From NCBI RefSeq assembly GCF_000298315.2, contig NZ_AEYE02000029.1, forward strand, positions 186,001-250,000: DNA of 64,000 nucleotides, read 5' to 3'. The position numbers and the translations under genes are program-made. Below are positions 49,626-56,968 of this stretch, piece by piece. The stretch is from Rhizobium grahamii CCGE 502 (lineage in GTDB: Bacteria; Pseudomonadota; Alphaproteobacteria; Rhizobiales; Rhizobiaceae). The notes beneath the pieces were generated by a model. That model had not been told where the DNA came from. It was given only the letters and a program-made list of their open reading frames with translations, and made no database searches. Position 1 is the first letter of the stretch. Each line of letters starts with the position of its first letter.

Positions 49626-50867
49626 ATGGCACCAGGAAATCCGCCTCGCCACTCGAAGAACACCGAAAAGCCGGTCACCATCGATCTGGATACGCAGGAA
49701 TTTGCTTCTGCCAAGGATACCGAAGCGAAAGCCGAAGAGCCGATCGATAAGCCGGATACGAGCGCTGCGGACGAGCCTCCAGCACAGCCCGACCTGACCA
49801 GCGAGCCGTTGCCCGACGAAACGCCGGTGGCCGCTGCCGAACCCCCACCAGAGCTGCACGGGCCGAGCAATCCCGTTCCGCCAGCACCGCCCGCCGCCCC
49901 ATCGCACAGCGGTACGTCGGGCCTGATCGCAGCCGGGATCGTCGGCGGCCTGATTGCGCTTGTTGGCGCAGGCGCCATTCAATATGCAGGCTACCTGCCA
50001 AGCTCGTCCGCGCCTCCGACACCATCGGCTGACGTCGCCAATTTCTCAGCAGAGATCGACGGCCTTAAGCAATCGGTCGCCAATCTCGCCGCCGCTCCGC
50101 CCACTTCCGACACAGGTGCGCTGGAGCAGCGTATCGCCGCATTGGAGGCGACGGCTAAAAACCCGCCCGCCGCGGTCGCCGACACGACTGCGGTCAATGC
50201 TCTCAATCAAAAGATTGCCGATTTGACCGGCCAGATTGATCAACTGCGTGGCGCCGTCACTCAAGCCTCGGAGCAGAAATCCTCCGACAGCGCGGATATT
50301 GAGCAACGACTTGCCGAGGCGGAAAAGAAACTCAACGAGCCACGGCAGGATGTCGCCGTTGCGCAGGCGATCGCCGCCGCCGCGCTGAAGGCGGCAATTG
50401 ATCGCGGTGGTCCGTTCGTCGCCGAACTCGACACCCTAGCAGGGGTCTCCCCCGACGACCCGGCGATCGCGGATCTGCGCAATTTTGCAGCGACCGGCGT
50501 TCCCTCGCGTGCCGAGTTGGCCCGCCAGGTGCCGGATGTCGCAACAGCGATCGTTGATTCCGTCAATCAGACCGACGCCAACCAGAGTTGGTCCGACCGG
50601 TTGATGGCGGGCGCCAAGTCGCTTATAAAGGTCCGGCCTGTCGGCAACGTCGATGGCGAAAGCGTCGAAGCGATCGCCGCACGCATGGAAGACAAGGTGA
50701 AGAACGGCGACCTGCAGGGTGCCGCATCTGAATGGACCGACCTGCCGGCTGAGGCTAAACAGGCATCCGCCGCCTTCAAGCAATCTCTGGAAGCCCGCAT
50801 CCGCGTCGAAGATCTCGTGAGCAGCGCCTTGTCCAAGGCCGTTTCCAACGCTGGCAAGGAGGGCTGA
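49626..50867 (+). CDS. Mitofilin (Mic60-like) inner-membrane protein
   Basis: 413 residues. An N-terminal acidic/proline-rich cytoplasmic region, a single membrane helix (about 97-120, SGLIAAGIVGGLIALVGAGA), a coiled-coil stretch (about 135-265) and a C-terminal domain with GDLQGAASEWTDLPAEAKQAS...WR-like end. This matches COG4223, the alphaproteobacterial relative of mitochondrial Mic60, which shapes intracytoplasmic membranes. The place between hemD and a HemY-like gene is the expected one. AGAGGA precedes the ATG. Confidence 0.86.
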   Translation: MAPGNPPRHSKNTEKPVTIDLDTQEFASAKDTEAKAEEPIDKPDTSAADEPPAQPDLTSEPLPDETPVAAAEPPPELHGPSNPVPPAPPAAPSHSGTSGLIAAGIVGGLIALVGAGAIQYAGYLPSSSAPPTPSADVANFSAEIDGLKQSVANLAAAPPTSDTGALEQRIAALEATAKNPPAAVADTTAVNALNQKIADLTGQIDQLRGAVTQASEQKSSDSADIEQRLAEAEKKLNEPRQDVAVAQAIAAAALKAAIDRGGPFVAELDTLAGVSPDDPAIADLRNFAATGVPSRAELARQVPDVATAIVDSVNQTDANQSWSDRLMAGAKSLIKVRPVGNVDGESVEAIAARMEDKVKNGDLQGAASEWTDLPAEAKQASAAFKQSLEARIRVEDLVSSALSKAVSNAGKEG

Positions 50868-50870
50868 GGC

Positions 50871-52463
50871 ATGGTCAGACTCGTCATATTCGCCCTCCTG
50901 GTCCTCGCGCTTGGCTACGGATTTTCATGGCTGGCCGATCGCCCGGGCGATCTTTCGCTGATTTGGGAGGGCCAACTCTACCAGACCCGGCTCATCGTCG
51001 CTGCGAGCGCCCTGATTGCGCTCATTGCAGTCGTGATGATTGTATGGTGGCTGCTGCGAACAATCTGGACGTCGCCCTATTCCGTCACCCGCTATTTTCG
51101 CGCCCGCAAGCGCGATCGCGGCTATCAGGCGCTGTCGACTGGCCTGATTGCGGCAGGCGCCGGCAATGCGCTGATGGCTCGCAAAATGGCCGCCCGCTCC
51201 CGCGGCTTGATCCGCGCCGATCAGGAGCCGCTGATCGCACTTCTCGAGGCGCAGGCCGCGTTGATCGAGGGCCGCCACGACGAAGCGCGTGCCAAGTTCG
51301 AGGAGATGACCAACGATCCCGAGACTCGCGAACTCGGGTTGCGTGGGCTGTATCTCGAAGCCAAGCGCCTCGGCGCCAACGAAGCGGCCCGGCAATATGC
51401 CGAAAAGGCTGCCGACAATGCGCCCTATCTGCCATGGGCCGCCCAGGCAACGCTCGAGTATCGCAGCCAGGCCGGGCGCTGGGATGATGCGATGCGGTTG
51501 CTGGAGCAGCAAAAGGCGGGTCACGTCATCGAAAAGGCCGAGGCTGACAGGCTTCGTGCCGTTCTGTTGACCGCTCGCGCCACCGAGAAACTCGAGAACG
51601 ATCCGGCAGGCGCGCGCGACGACGCCACACACGCCCTCAAGCTATCAGCCGACTTCGAGCCTGCCGCAATTATCGCCGCTAAAGCCCTGTTCCGTGAAGA
51701 CAAGCTGCGCAAGGCGGCCTCCATCCTCGAACAGGCATGGAAGTCCAACCCGCATCCGGACATCGGCCGCACCTATGTGCGTGCGCGCAGCGGCGATTCT
51801 GCTGCCGACCGCCTCAAGCGCGCCGAGCGCCTGGAAGCAATGCGGCCAAACAACGTCGAATCTCTGCTTCTCGTGGCGCAGGCCGCTCTCGACACCCAGG
51901 ATTTTGCCAAGGCCCGCGCCAAGGCGGAGGCCGCTGCCCGCATCGAGCCACGCGAAGCCGTTTTCCTGCTGCTTGCCGACATCGAGGAGGCCGAAACTGG
52001 CGATCAAGGTCGTATTCGCCACTGGCTTGCCCAAGCCCTGAAGGCTCCGCGCGATCCGGCGTGGGTGGCGGACGGTTTCGTTTCCGACAAATGGTTGCCG
52101 CTCTCGCCAGTCAGCGGTCGATTGGACGCTTTTGTCTGGAAAGCGCCGTTCGACCACGTGGACAAGGCAGTTGACGAAAGCACAACGATCTCGATCGACA
52201 GCGCGCTGAAAACGCTCCCGCCCGTGCGAGCGGCCCGTTCTGATGGCCTGTCAAGCGATCATCGCATCATCGAACTCGAGCGGGCTGCGACGATCGCCGA
52301 GGCGGCGCGGCCGTCTCCGAAGCCGCCCGGGCCAAGCAAACAGCCGACTGACGCAGCCCCTTCACCCGAACCGCGCCCCTTCTTTGGCGGCCTGCCGGAC
52401 GATCCCGGCGTTCGCAATCCAGCAGCGGAACCAGAACCCAAGACACGGCTCCGCCTTTTCTAA
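50871..52463 (+). CDS. HemY-like TPR protein
   Basis: 530 residues. Two N-terminal hydrophobic helices (about 1-20 and 42-62) of the HemY N-terminal domain, then tetratricopeptide-like helices (ALLEAQAALIEGRHDEARAKFEEM, ILEQAWKSNPHP) and a Pro-rich tail. The 'HemY N-terminus' family is an inner-membrane scaffold of unknown function and is unrelated to the protoporphyrinogen oxidase HemY of Bacillus. Starts 3 bases after the mitofilin gene. Confidence 0.88.
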   Translation: MVRLVIFALLVLALGYGFSWLADRPGDLSLIWEGQLYQTRLIVAASALIALIAVVMIVWWLLRTIWTSPYSVTRYFRARKRDRGYQALSTGLIAAGAGNALMARKMAARSRGLIRADQEPLIALLEAQAALIEGRHDEARAKFEEMTNDPETRELGLRGLYLEAKRLGANEAARQYAEKAADNAPYLPWAAQATLEYRSQAGRWDDAMRLLEQQKAGHVIEKAEADRLRAVLLTARATEKLENDPAGARDDATHALKLSADFEPAAIIAAKALFREDKLRKAASILEQAWKSNPHPDIGRTYVRARSGDSAADRLKRAERLEAMRPNNVESLLLVAQAALDTQDFAKARAKAEAAARIEPREAVFLLLADIEEAETGDQGRIRHWLAQALKAPRDPAWVADGFVSDKWLPLSPVSGRLDAFVWKAPFDHVDKAVDESTTISIDSALKTLPPVRAARSDGLSSDHRIIELERAATIAEAARPSPKPPGPSKQPTDAAPSPEPRPFFGGLPDDPGVRNPAAEPEPKTRLRLF

Positions 52464-52478
52464 TTAAACAGGACCTAA

Positions 52479-52964
52479 ATGTTCGAACGCTTCCAGGAAT
52501 TCTTTCAGAATCTGACTTCCGACAACACAAAGAAAGGCTTCGCGCCCGACGATCCGCGCATCGCGGTGGCAGCGCTCTGCATGCAGGTGATGGAGGCCGA
52601 CGGGCAGGTCACGGACAGTGAAACAAAGCGGCTTCGCAAACTGCTGAAGGATCAGTACGGGCTCGATCGCAAGCAACTCGACGCACTGATGGCCGCCGGC
52701 CAGGAAGCGGAAAGCGATGCCGTCGACTACTACCGCTTCACCTCGGATCTCAAGCGTCACCTCAACACCGAACAGCGGCTGGAGCTGATCGGGGTTCTCT
52801 GGGACATCGTTTATGCCGATGGCGAGCGCAGCGAAATGGAGGACGATGCGATCTGGCGCATCGCCGAACTTCTCGGCGTTTCCGCCCGCGAGCGGATCCA
52901 GAAGCGGCAGGAGGCCGCGCGACGGGTCACGGATACCGAGGTGGTGCAGGACGATGCCGACTGA
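52479..52964 (+). CDS. TerB-like tellurite-resistance/co-chaperone family protein
   Basis: 161 residues, all-helical. Seen: FERFQEFFQNLTSD, RIAVAALCMQVMEADGQVTDSETKRLRKLLKDQYGL and LWDIVYADGERSEMEDDAIWRIAELLGVS, with the two acidic ADGxxxxxE motifs of TerB/COG4103. In the same transcript as the HemY-like gene (15-base gap). Function unknown; metal binding by the acidic motifs is possible. Confidence 0.85.
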   Translation: MFERFQEFFQNLTSDNTKKGFAPDDPRIAVAALCMQVMEADGQVTDSETKRLRKLLKDQYGLDRKQLDALMAAGQEAESDAVDYYRFTSDLKRHLNTEQRLELIGVLWDIVYADGERSEMEDDAIWRIAELLGVSARERIQKRQEAARRVTDTEVVQDDAD

Positions 52965-53706
52965 CGGCTTACCGAAGCACGACAAACGTCCAGTCTTGAT
53001 CGTTCTCCATCAGGAGCGTTCAAGCCCCGGACGGGTCGGTCAGCTGCTGGTCGAGAAGGGATACCGGCTCGATATCCGACGCCCGGTTCTCGGCGACAAG
53101 CTTCCGTCTACACTTGTCGAACATGCGGGCACAGTCGTCTTCGGTGGGCCGATGAGCGCCAACGATACGGATGACTTCGTCAAGACCGAAATCAATTGGC
53201 TCGATGTGCCCCTCAGAGAAAAGCGTCCACTGCTCGGCATCTGCCTTGGCGCACAGATGCTTGTCCGGCAACTCGGCGGCAAGGTTCAGGCAAATGCCGA
53301 CGGCTCCACCGAAATCGGCTGGTATCCGCTACGCCCGACCGAGAAAGGCCGTCTGCTGATGCACTGGCCGAGGATGGTGTATCATTTCCACCGCGAAGGC
53401 TTCGACCTGCCACGCGGGGCGGAATTGCTGGCCGAAGGCGACACCTATCCCAATCAGGCCTTTCGTTATGATGGCCATGCCTGGGGCCTCCAGTTCCATG
53501 CCGAACTGACACGCGCGATGATGCACCGCTGGGTGGTCCACGGCGCTCATCGCTTCATTCTTCCAAACGCCCAGCAGGGTCGCGAACATCTGGAAGGGCG
53601 GATGCTCTTCGACGCGCCGCTGAAGGCATGGCTGAGTGAGTTCCTCGACATTGTTTTCGAGGCCAAGAAATCCGTCGCAACCTCCAAAGCCGTCCTTTCC
53701 GCTTAG
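52954..53706 (+). CDS. Class I glutamine amidotransferase (GMP-synthase-like)
   Basis: 250 residues from ATG 52954, overlapping the TerB-like gene by 11 bases. Seen: VVFGGPMSANDTD, the nucleophile Cys in GICLGAQMLVRQLGG and the catalytic His and Glu in LQFHAEL. It resembles stand-alone GMP-synthase-type amidotransferases that hydrolyse gamma-glutamyl compounds rather than feed a synthetase. No synthetase domain is nearby. Confidence 0.88.
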   Translation: MPTDGLPKHDKRPVLIVLHQERSSPGRVGQLLVEKGYRLDIRRPVLGDKLPSTLVEHAGTVVFGGPMSANDTDDFVKTEINWLDVPLREKRPLLGICLGAQMLVRQLGGKVQANADGSTEIGWYPLRPTEKGRLLMHWPRMVYHFHREGFDLPRGAELLAEGDTYPNQAFRYDGHAWGLQFHAELTRAMMHRWVVHGAHRFILPNAQQGREHLEGRMLFDAPLKAWLSEFLDIVFEAKKSVATSKAVLSA

Positions 53707-53852
53707 CGGCGTGCGCCCTGCACCGCGGCGTGCTAGGATCGCCTACGACCACTTTGGCGATACCCCCAGTTAAGAATGTTCCGATCCAAGATCAGATCTT
53801 GGGATTTCCGTACCCGAGCAATGACGAGCAAAGCTATCTCCGGAGGAATTCC

Positions 53853-54338
53853 ATGGCCAATTACGAGCAGAGACTTGCCGCGTTGGGATTGGTTCTACCG
53901 CAGCCATTGAAACTGCCTTCCAACATGGTCCTTCCATTTCCGTGGGTGAACGTGCGCGGTAATCGCGCATTCGTCTCGGGTCACGGCCCACAGAACACCG
54001 ATGGTACGCCTGCAGGCCCGTTCGGAGCGGTTGGTGAGAACATCTCCATTGAGGAGGCCAAGGCATCCGCTCGGAAAGTAGCGCTTTCCATGTTGGGCAG
54101 TCTGAAGCGGGAACTAGGAAGCCTTGATCGCATTACTGGCTGGTGCCGCGTTTTCGGTATGGTGAATTGCGCGCCGCGCTTTGCCAATTCGCCGGCCGTC
54201 ATCAACGGTTTTACCGAGCTGATCATCGAAGTGTTCGGACCGGAAGTCGGCAGCCACTCCCGATCAGCGATTGGCGTTGCCGGCCTACCGCTGAACTTTC
54301 CCGTCGAAATCGAAGCAGAGGTCATTATCTCGACCTGA
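53853..54338 (+). CDS. RidA family protein
   Basis: 161 residues from ATG 53853, which has a strong CGGAGGAA site. Seen: FPWVNVRGNRAFVSGHGPQNTDGTPAGPFGAVG, WCRVFGMVNCAPRFANSPAVINGFTELIIEVFGPEVGSHSRSAIGVAGLPLNFPVEIEAEVI with the conserved Arg of RidA. This is the YjgF-like group somewhat divergent from canonical RidA (enamine deaminase). A longer open frame to 53730 is rejected. Confidence 0.88.
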   Translation: MANYEQRLAALGLVLPQPLKLPSNMVLPFPWVNVRGNRAFVSGHGPQNTDGTPAGPFGAVGENISIEEAKASARKVALSMLGSLKRELGSLDRITGWCRVFGMVNCAPRFANSPAVINGFTELIIEVFGPEVGSHSRSAIGVAGLPLNFPVEIEAEVIIST

Positions 54339-54344
54339 AGACTG

Positions 54345-55592
54345 TCACGCCTGTTCAAGCCGCTCGGGCGCATCAAGGCTGTCGATCTTGCGCAGCTTGG
54401 GAAAGCTCGTTGCCCAAATTGCCGCCACAGCAAGTGTCCCAATGCCACCAATGACAACCGCGGGGACGGCGCCAAAAATGGAAGCCATGGTGCCGGCGCG
54501 AAACTCGCCGAGTTCGTTGGATGCGCCGACAAAGACCATGTTGACGGCATTGACCCGGCCGCGCAACTCGTCCGGCGTCCAGAGGGCGATCAGGCTTTCT
54601 CGCACGTAGACGGAAATCATGTCGGCCGCCCCCATGATAGCCAGCGCCGCGATGGATAGCTCCGTGCTGGTCGAGAATCCGAACACGATCGTGCCGATAC
54701 CGAACAGGGCAACGCCGATGAACATGGCAACGCCCGCACTATGCCTGAGTGGATAGGCAGCGAGAAAAATCGCCATGGCAATCGCACCGACCCCCGGTGC
54801 CGATCGCAAAAGGCCAAGCCCCCACGGGCCGAGGGTCAGGATATCCCGCGCAAAGATCGGCATCAGTGCCGTCGCGCCGCCGAGCAGCACCGCAAAGAGG
54901 TCCAGCGATATGGCGCCGAGCACGACTTTCTCGGCGCGGATGAAGCGGAAGCCACCGAGGATCATATCCCAGCTCTTGGCTTCGCCGGTCGTTTTCTGCG
55001 GCGGCTTGGGGATCGTGTAGAGCAGTGCTGCGCCGAGCGCGGCGAAGACAACAGCGACCGTGTAGGCCGTGTGAGGGCTGATGCCATACAAGAGACCGCC
55101 GAGAACCGGACCTGTAATCGCCGCCAGTTGCCATGAGGACGAATTCCAGGCGATGGCATTCGACAAGTCTTGTGCTGGCACAAGGTTTGGTGCGAGCGAT
55201 TGAACGGCCGGCGACATGAAGGCGCGTTCGATGCCAAACACCAGCAGCACAGCAAAGACCGGCAGTGGCGAGAACGTGCCCGTAATCGTCATCAACAACA
55301 GTGCGAGCGTGCACAGCGCGCTGACAAGCGAGCAAAGGGCAGCGATCGCACGCCGGTTATGCCGGTCGGCGACCGACCCCGTGACAAGGATCAGGACCAG
55401 GGACGGCAGAAATTGCACAAGGCCAATCAGGCCGAGATAGATCGCGCTGCCGGTCTGATCATACATCTGCCAGCCAACCGCCACGCTGACGATCTGTTGC
55501 GAAAAGGACAGGAGAAATCGTGCGAAGAAGAACCGAGTATATGAAGGATGCCGGAACGCGGCAAAACGGTCTCCGGTTGGCGAAAAGGACAT
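54345..55592 (-). CDS. MFS transporter
   Basis: 415 residues from ATG 55592. Twelve hydrophobic segments with the motif GSVADRHNRRAIAA between helices 2 and 3 (A-loop) and a second half that includes DELRGRVNAVNMVFVGASNELGEF, typical of the enterobactin-exporter-like (EntS/MFS_3) branch. The substrate is unknown. Convergent with the RidA gene, 6 bases apart. Confidence 0.9.
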   Translation of the reverse strand: MSFSPTGDRFAAFRHPSYTRFFFARFLLSFSQQIVSVAVGWQMYDQTGSAIYLGLIGLVQFLPSLVLILVTGSVADRHNRRAIAALCSLVSALCTLALLLMTITGTFSPLPVFAVLLVFGIERAFMSPAVQSLAPNLVPAQDLSNAIAWNSSSWQLAAITGPVLGGLLYGISPHTAYTVAVVFAALGAALLYTIPKPPQKTTGEAKSWDMILGGFRFIRAEKVVLGAISLDLFAVLLGGATALMPIFARDILTLGPWGLGLLRSAPGVGAIAMAIFLAAYPLRHSAGVAMFIGVALFGIGTIVFGFSTSTELSIAALAIMGAADMISVYVRESLIALWTPDELRGRVNAVNMVFVGASNELGEFRAGTMASIFGAVPAVVIGGIGTLAVAAIWATSFPKLRKIDSLDAPERLEQA

Positions 55593-55731
55593 GAGGGCTT
55601 TCCAGGACAACAGGCCAGACGCCAACGCACGACGCCGCTGTTAAACATGATTTACAATGCGTTTCGAGACAGCACTTGCTCGTTTAGTCGCCAATGTCTA
55701 CATGTCTGTCAACAACGAACTGGAGATTGCA

Positions 55732-56022
55732 ATGCTTGCGCTTTTTCAAACCATTGATTTGGCTTTGAATCTCTATACCTGGGTGCTGATCGCCAGCGCT
55801 ATCTTCTCCTGGCTGTATGCGTTCAACGTAATCAACTCCAGCAATCAGTTCGTCAATTCGGTCGGCATGTTCCTCTACAACGTCACCGAACCGCTGCTAC
55901 GGCCGATCCGCCGCGTGCTGCCGAACCTTGGCGGTATCGACATTTCGCCAATCATCTTGCTGCTGATCATCTTCTTCGTGCGCTCGCTGATGTGGAATTC
56001 GATCTTCCCGCTGGTGGCGTGA
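55732..56022 (+). CDS. YggT family membrane protein
   Basis: 96 residues from ATG 55732, with GGAG upstream. Two hydrophobic segments, [25 protein letters not shown] and [18 protein letters not shown], flank [19 protein letters not shown], the YggT signature. YggT-like proteins affect osmotic growth and cell shape or division in other bacteria. The longer frame to 55657 is rejected. Overlaps the DUF167 gene by GTGA. Confidence 0.9.
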   Translation: MLALFQTIDLALNLYTWVLIASAIFSWLYAFNVINSSNQFVNSVGMFLYNVTEPLLRPIRRVLPNLGGIDISPIILLLIIFFVRSLMWNSIFPLVA

Positions 56023-56333
56023 GCCGGCCCTGGGCTGCTTTCACCGACCACATATCTCTGGCAGTTCGCTTGACGCCCAACGGCGGGCGCGATGCCATTG
56101 ACGGCATTGAAGTAGACGCCGAGGGCAAGTCTCGCCTCAAAGCCAGGGTGGCTGCGGTTCCCGAGAAGGGTAAGGCGAACAAAGCCTTGATCGCGCTCAT
56201 AGCGAAGTCGCTTGCGGTCGCGAAATCATCCGTCAGTATCGCCTCCGGCGACACATCACGTAAAAAAATCCTCCGGATCGATGGCGACCCGGAGGATTTG
56301 ATCAGGAAATTGAGTGCTCTTCTCGGAAGCTGA
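56019..56333 (+). CDS. DUF167 (YggU) family protein
   Basis: 104 residues from GTG 56019, which overlaps the yggT-like stop by four bases. Seen: [76 protein letters not shown], the YggU pattern. YggT-YggU pairing is common. Its last 70 bases also encode the terminator of the convergent ppa gene on the other strand. Confidence 0.9.
   Translation: MSRPWAAFTDHISLAVRLTPNGGRDAIDGIEVDAEGKSRLKARVAAVPEKGKANKALIALIAKSLAVAKSSVSIASGDTSRKKILRIDGDPEDLIRKLSALLGS
56262..56299 (-). terminator. Terminator of ppa, inside the DUF167 coding region
   Basis: Minus strand, 34 bases after the ppa stop: 11-bp perfect stem AAATCCTCCGG / CCGGAGGATTT (56289-56299 with 56266-56276), 12-base loop, followed by a T-run (TTTT plus three paired T). 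It lies wholly within the opposite-strand DUF167 gene. Confidence 0.8.
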
Positions 56334-56870
56334 TTACGCTTTTTCCTTCTTGGCGCGTTCGATCGCCTCGAGGATCAATGCGCCGGCTTCCTTGGAATCG
56401 CCCCAACCAAAAATCTTCACCCATTTGCCGGGCTCAAGATCCTTGTAGTGCTCGAAGAAGTGTTCGATCTGCTTCAGCGTGATATCCGGAAGGTCGGTGT
56501 AGTCCTTCACCTTCTCGTAGCGCAGCGTGAGCTTCGGCGAGGGTACGGCGATGATCTTCTCGTCCTTGCCGGAATTGTCTTCCATCTTCAGAACGCCGAT
56601 TGGGCGCACGTTGATGACACAGCCCGGAACGAGCGGACGGGTGCTGGCGATGAGGACGTCGATCGGGTCGCCGTCTTCGGAGAGCGTATGCGGCACGAAG
56701 CCGTAGTTGCCCGGGTAAGTCATCGGCGTATAGAGGAAGCGATCGACAACCAGCGTACCGGCTTCCTTGTCCATTTCGTACTTGATCGGGTGGCCGCCGA
56801 CGGGCACCTCAACGATGACGTTGACATCTTCCGGCGGGTTCTTGCCAATGGAAACGGCGTCGATGCGCAT
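56334..56870 (-). CDS. ppa: Inorganic pyrophosphatase
   Basis: 178 residues, family I soluble pyrophosphatase. Seen: [56 protein letters not shown] with the metal-binding Asp cluster, and a conserved C-terminal helix. It pulls biosynthetic reactions forward by hydrolysing PPi. The stop lies one base from the convergent DUF167 stop. Confidence 0.97.
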   Translation of the reverse strand: MRIDAVSIGKNPPEDVNVIVEVPVGGHPIKYEMDKEAGTLVVDRFLYTPMTYPGNYGFVPHTLSEDGDPIDVLIASTRPLVPGCVINVRPIGVLKMEDNSGKDEKIIAVPSPKLTLRYEKVKDYTDLPDITLKQIEHFFEHYKDLEPGKWVKIFGWGDSKEAGALILEAIERAKKEKA

Positions 56871-56968
56871 AGAGCTTCCCTCTAAAGATTAAGTCGATGG
56901 TTGCCAGATACTGGGAATCATCCCGCAACGCAACACGCCAATGTGGATTGGGCCCCTCTAGGAGGTCA

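Noticed and set aside
50871-52463. Protoporphyrinogen oxidase (Bacillus HemY)
   Set aside because: No FAD-binding motif; the helices and TPR-like repeats match the unrelated 'HemY N-terminus' scaffold family.
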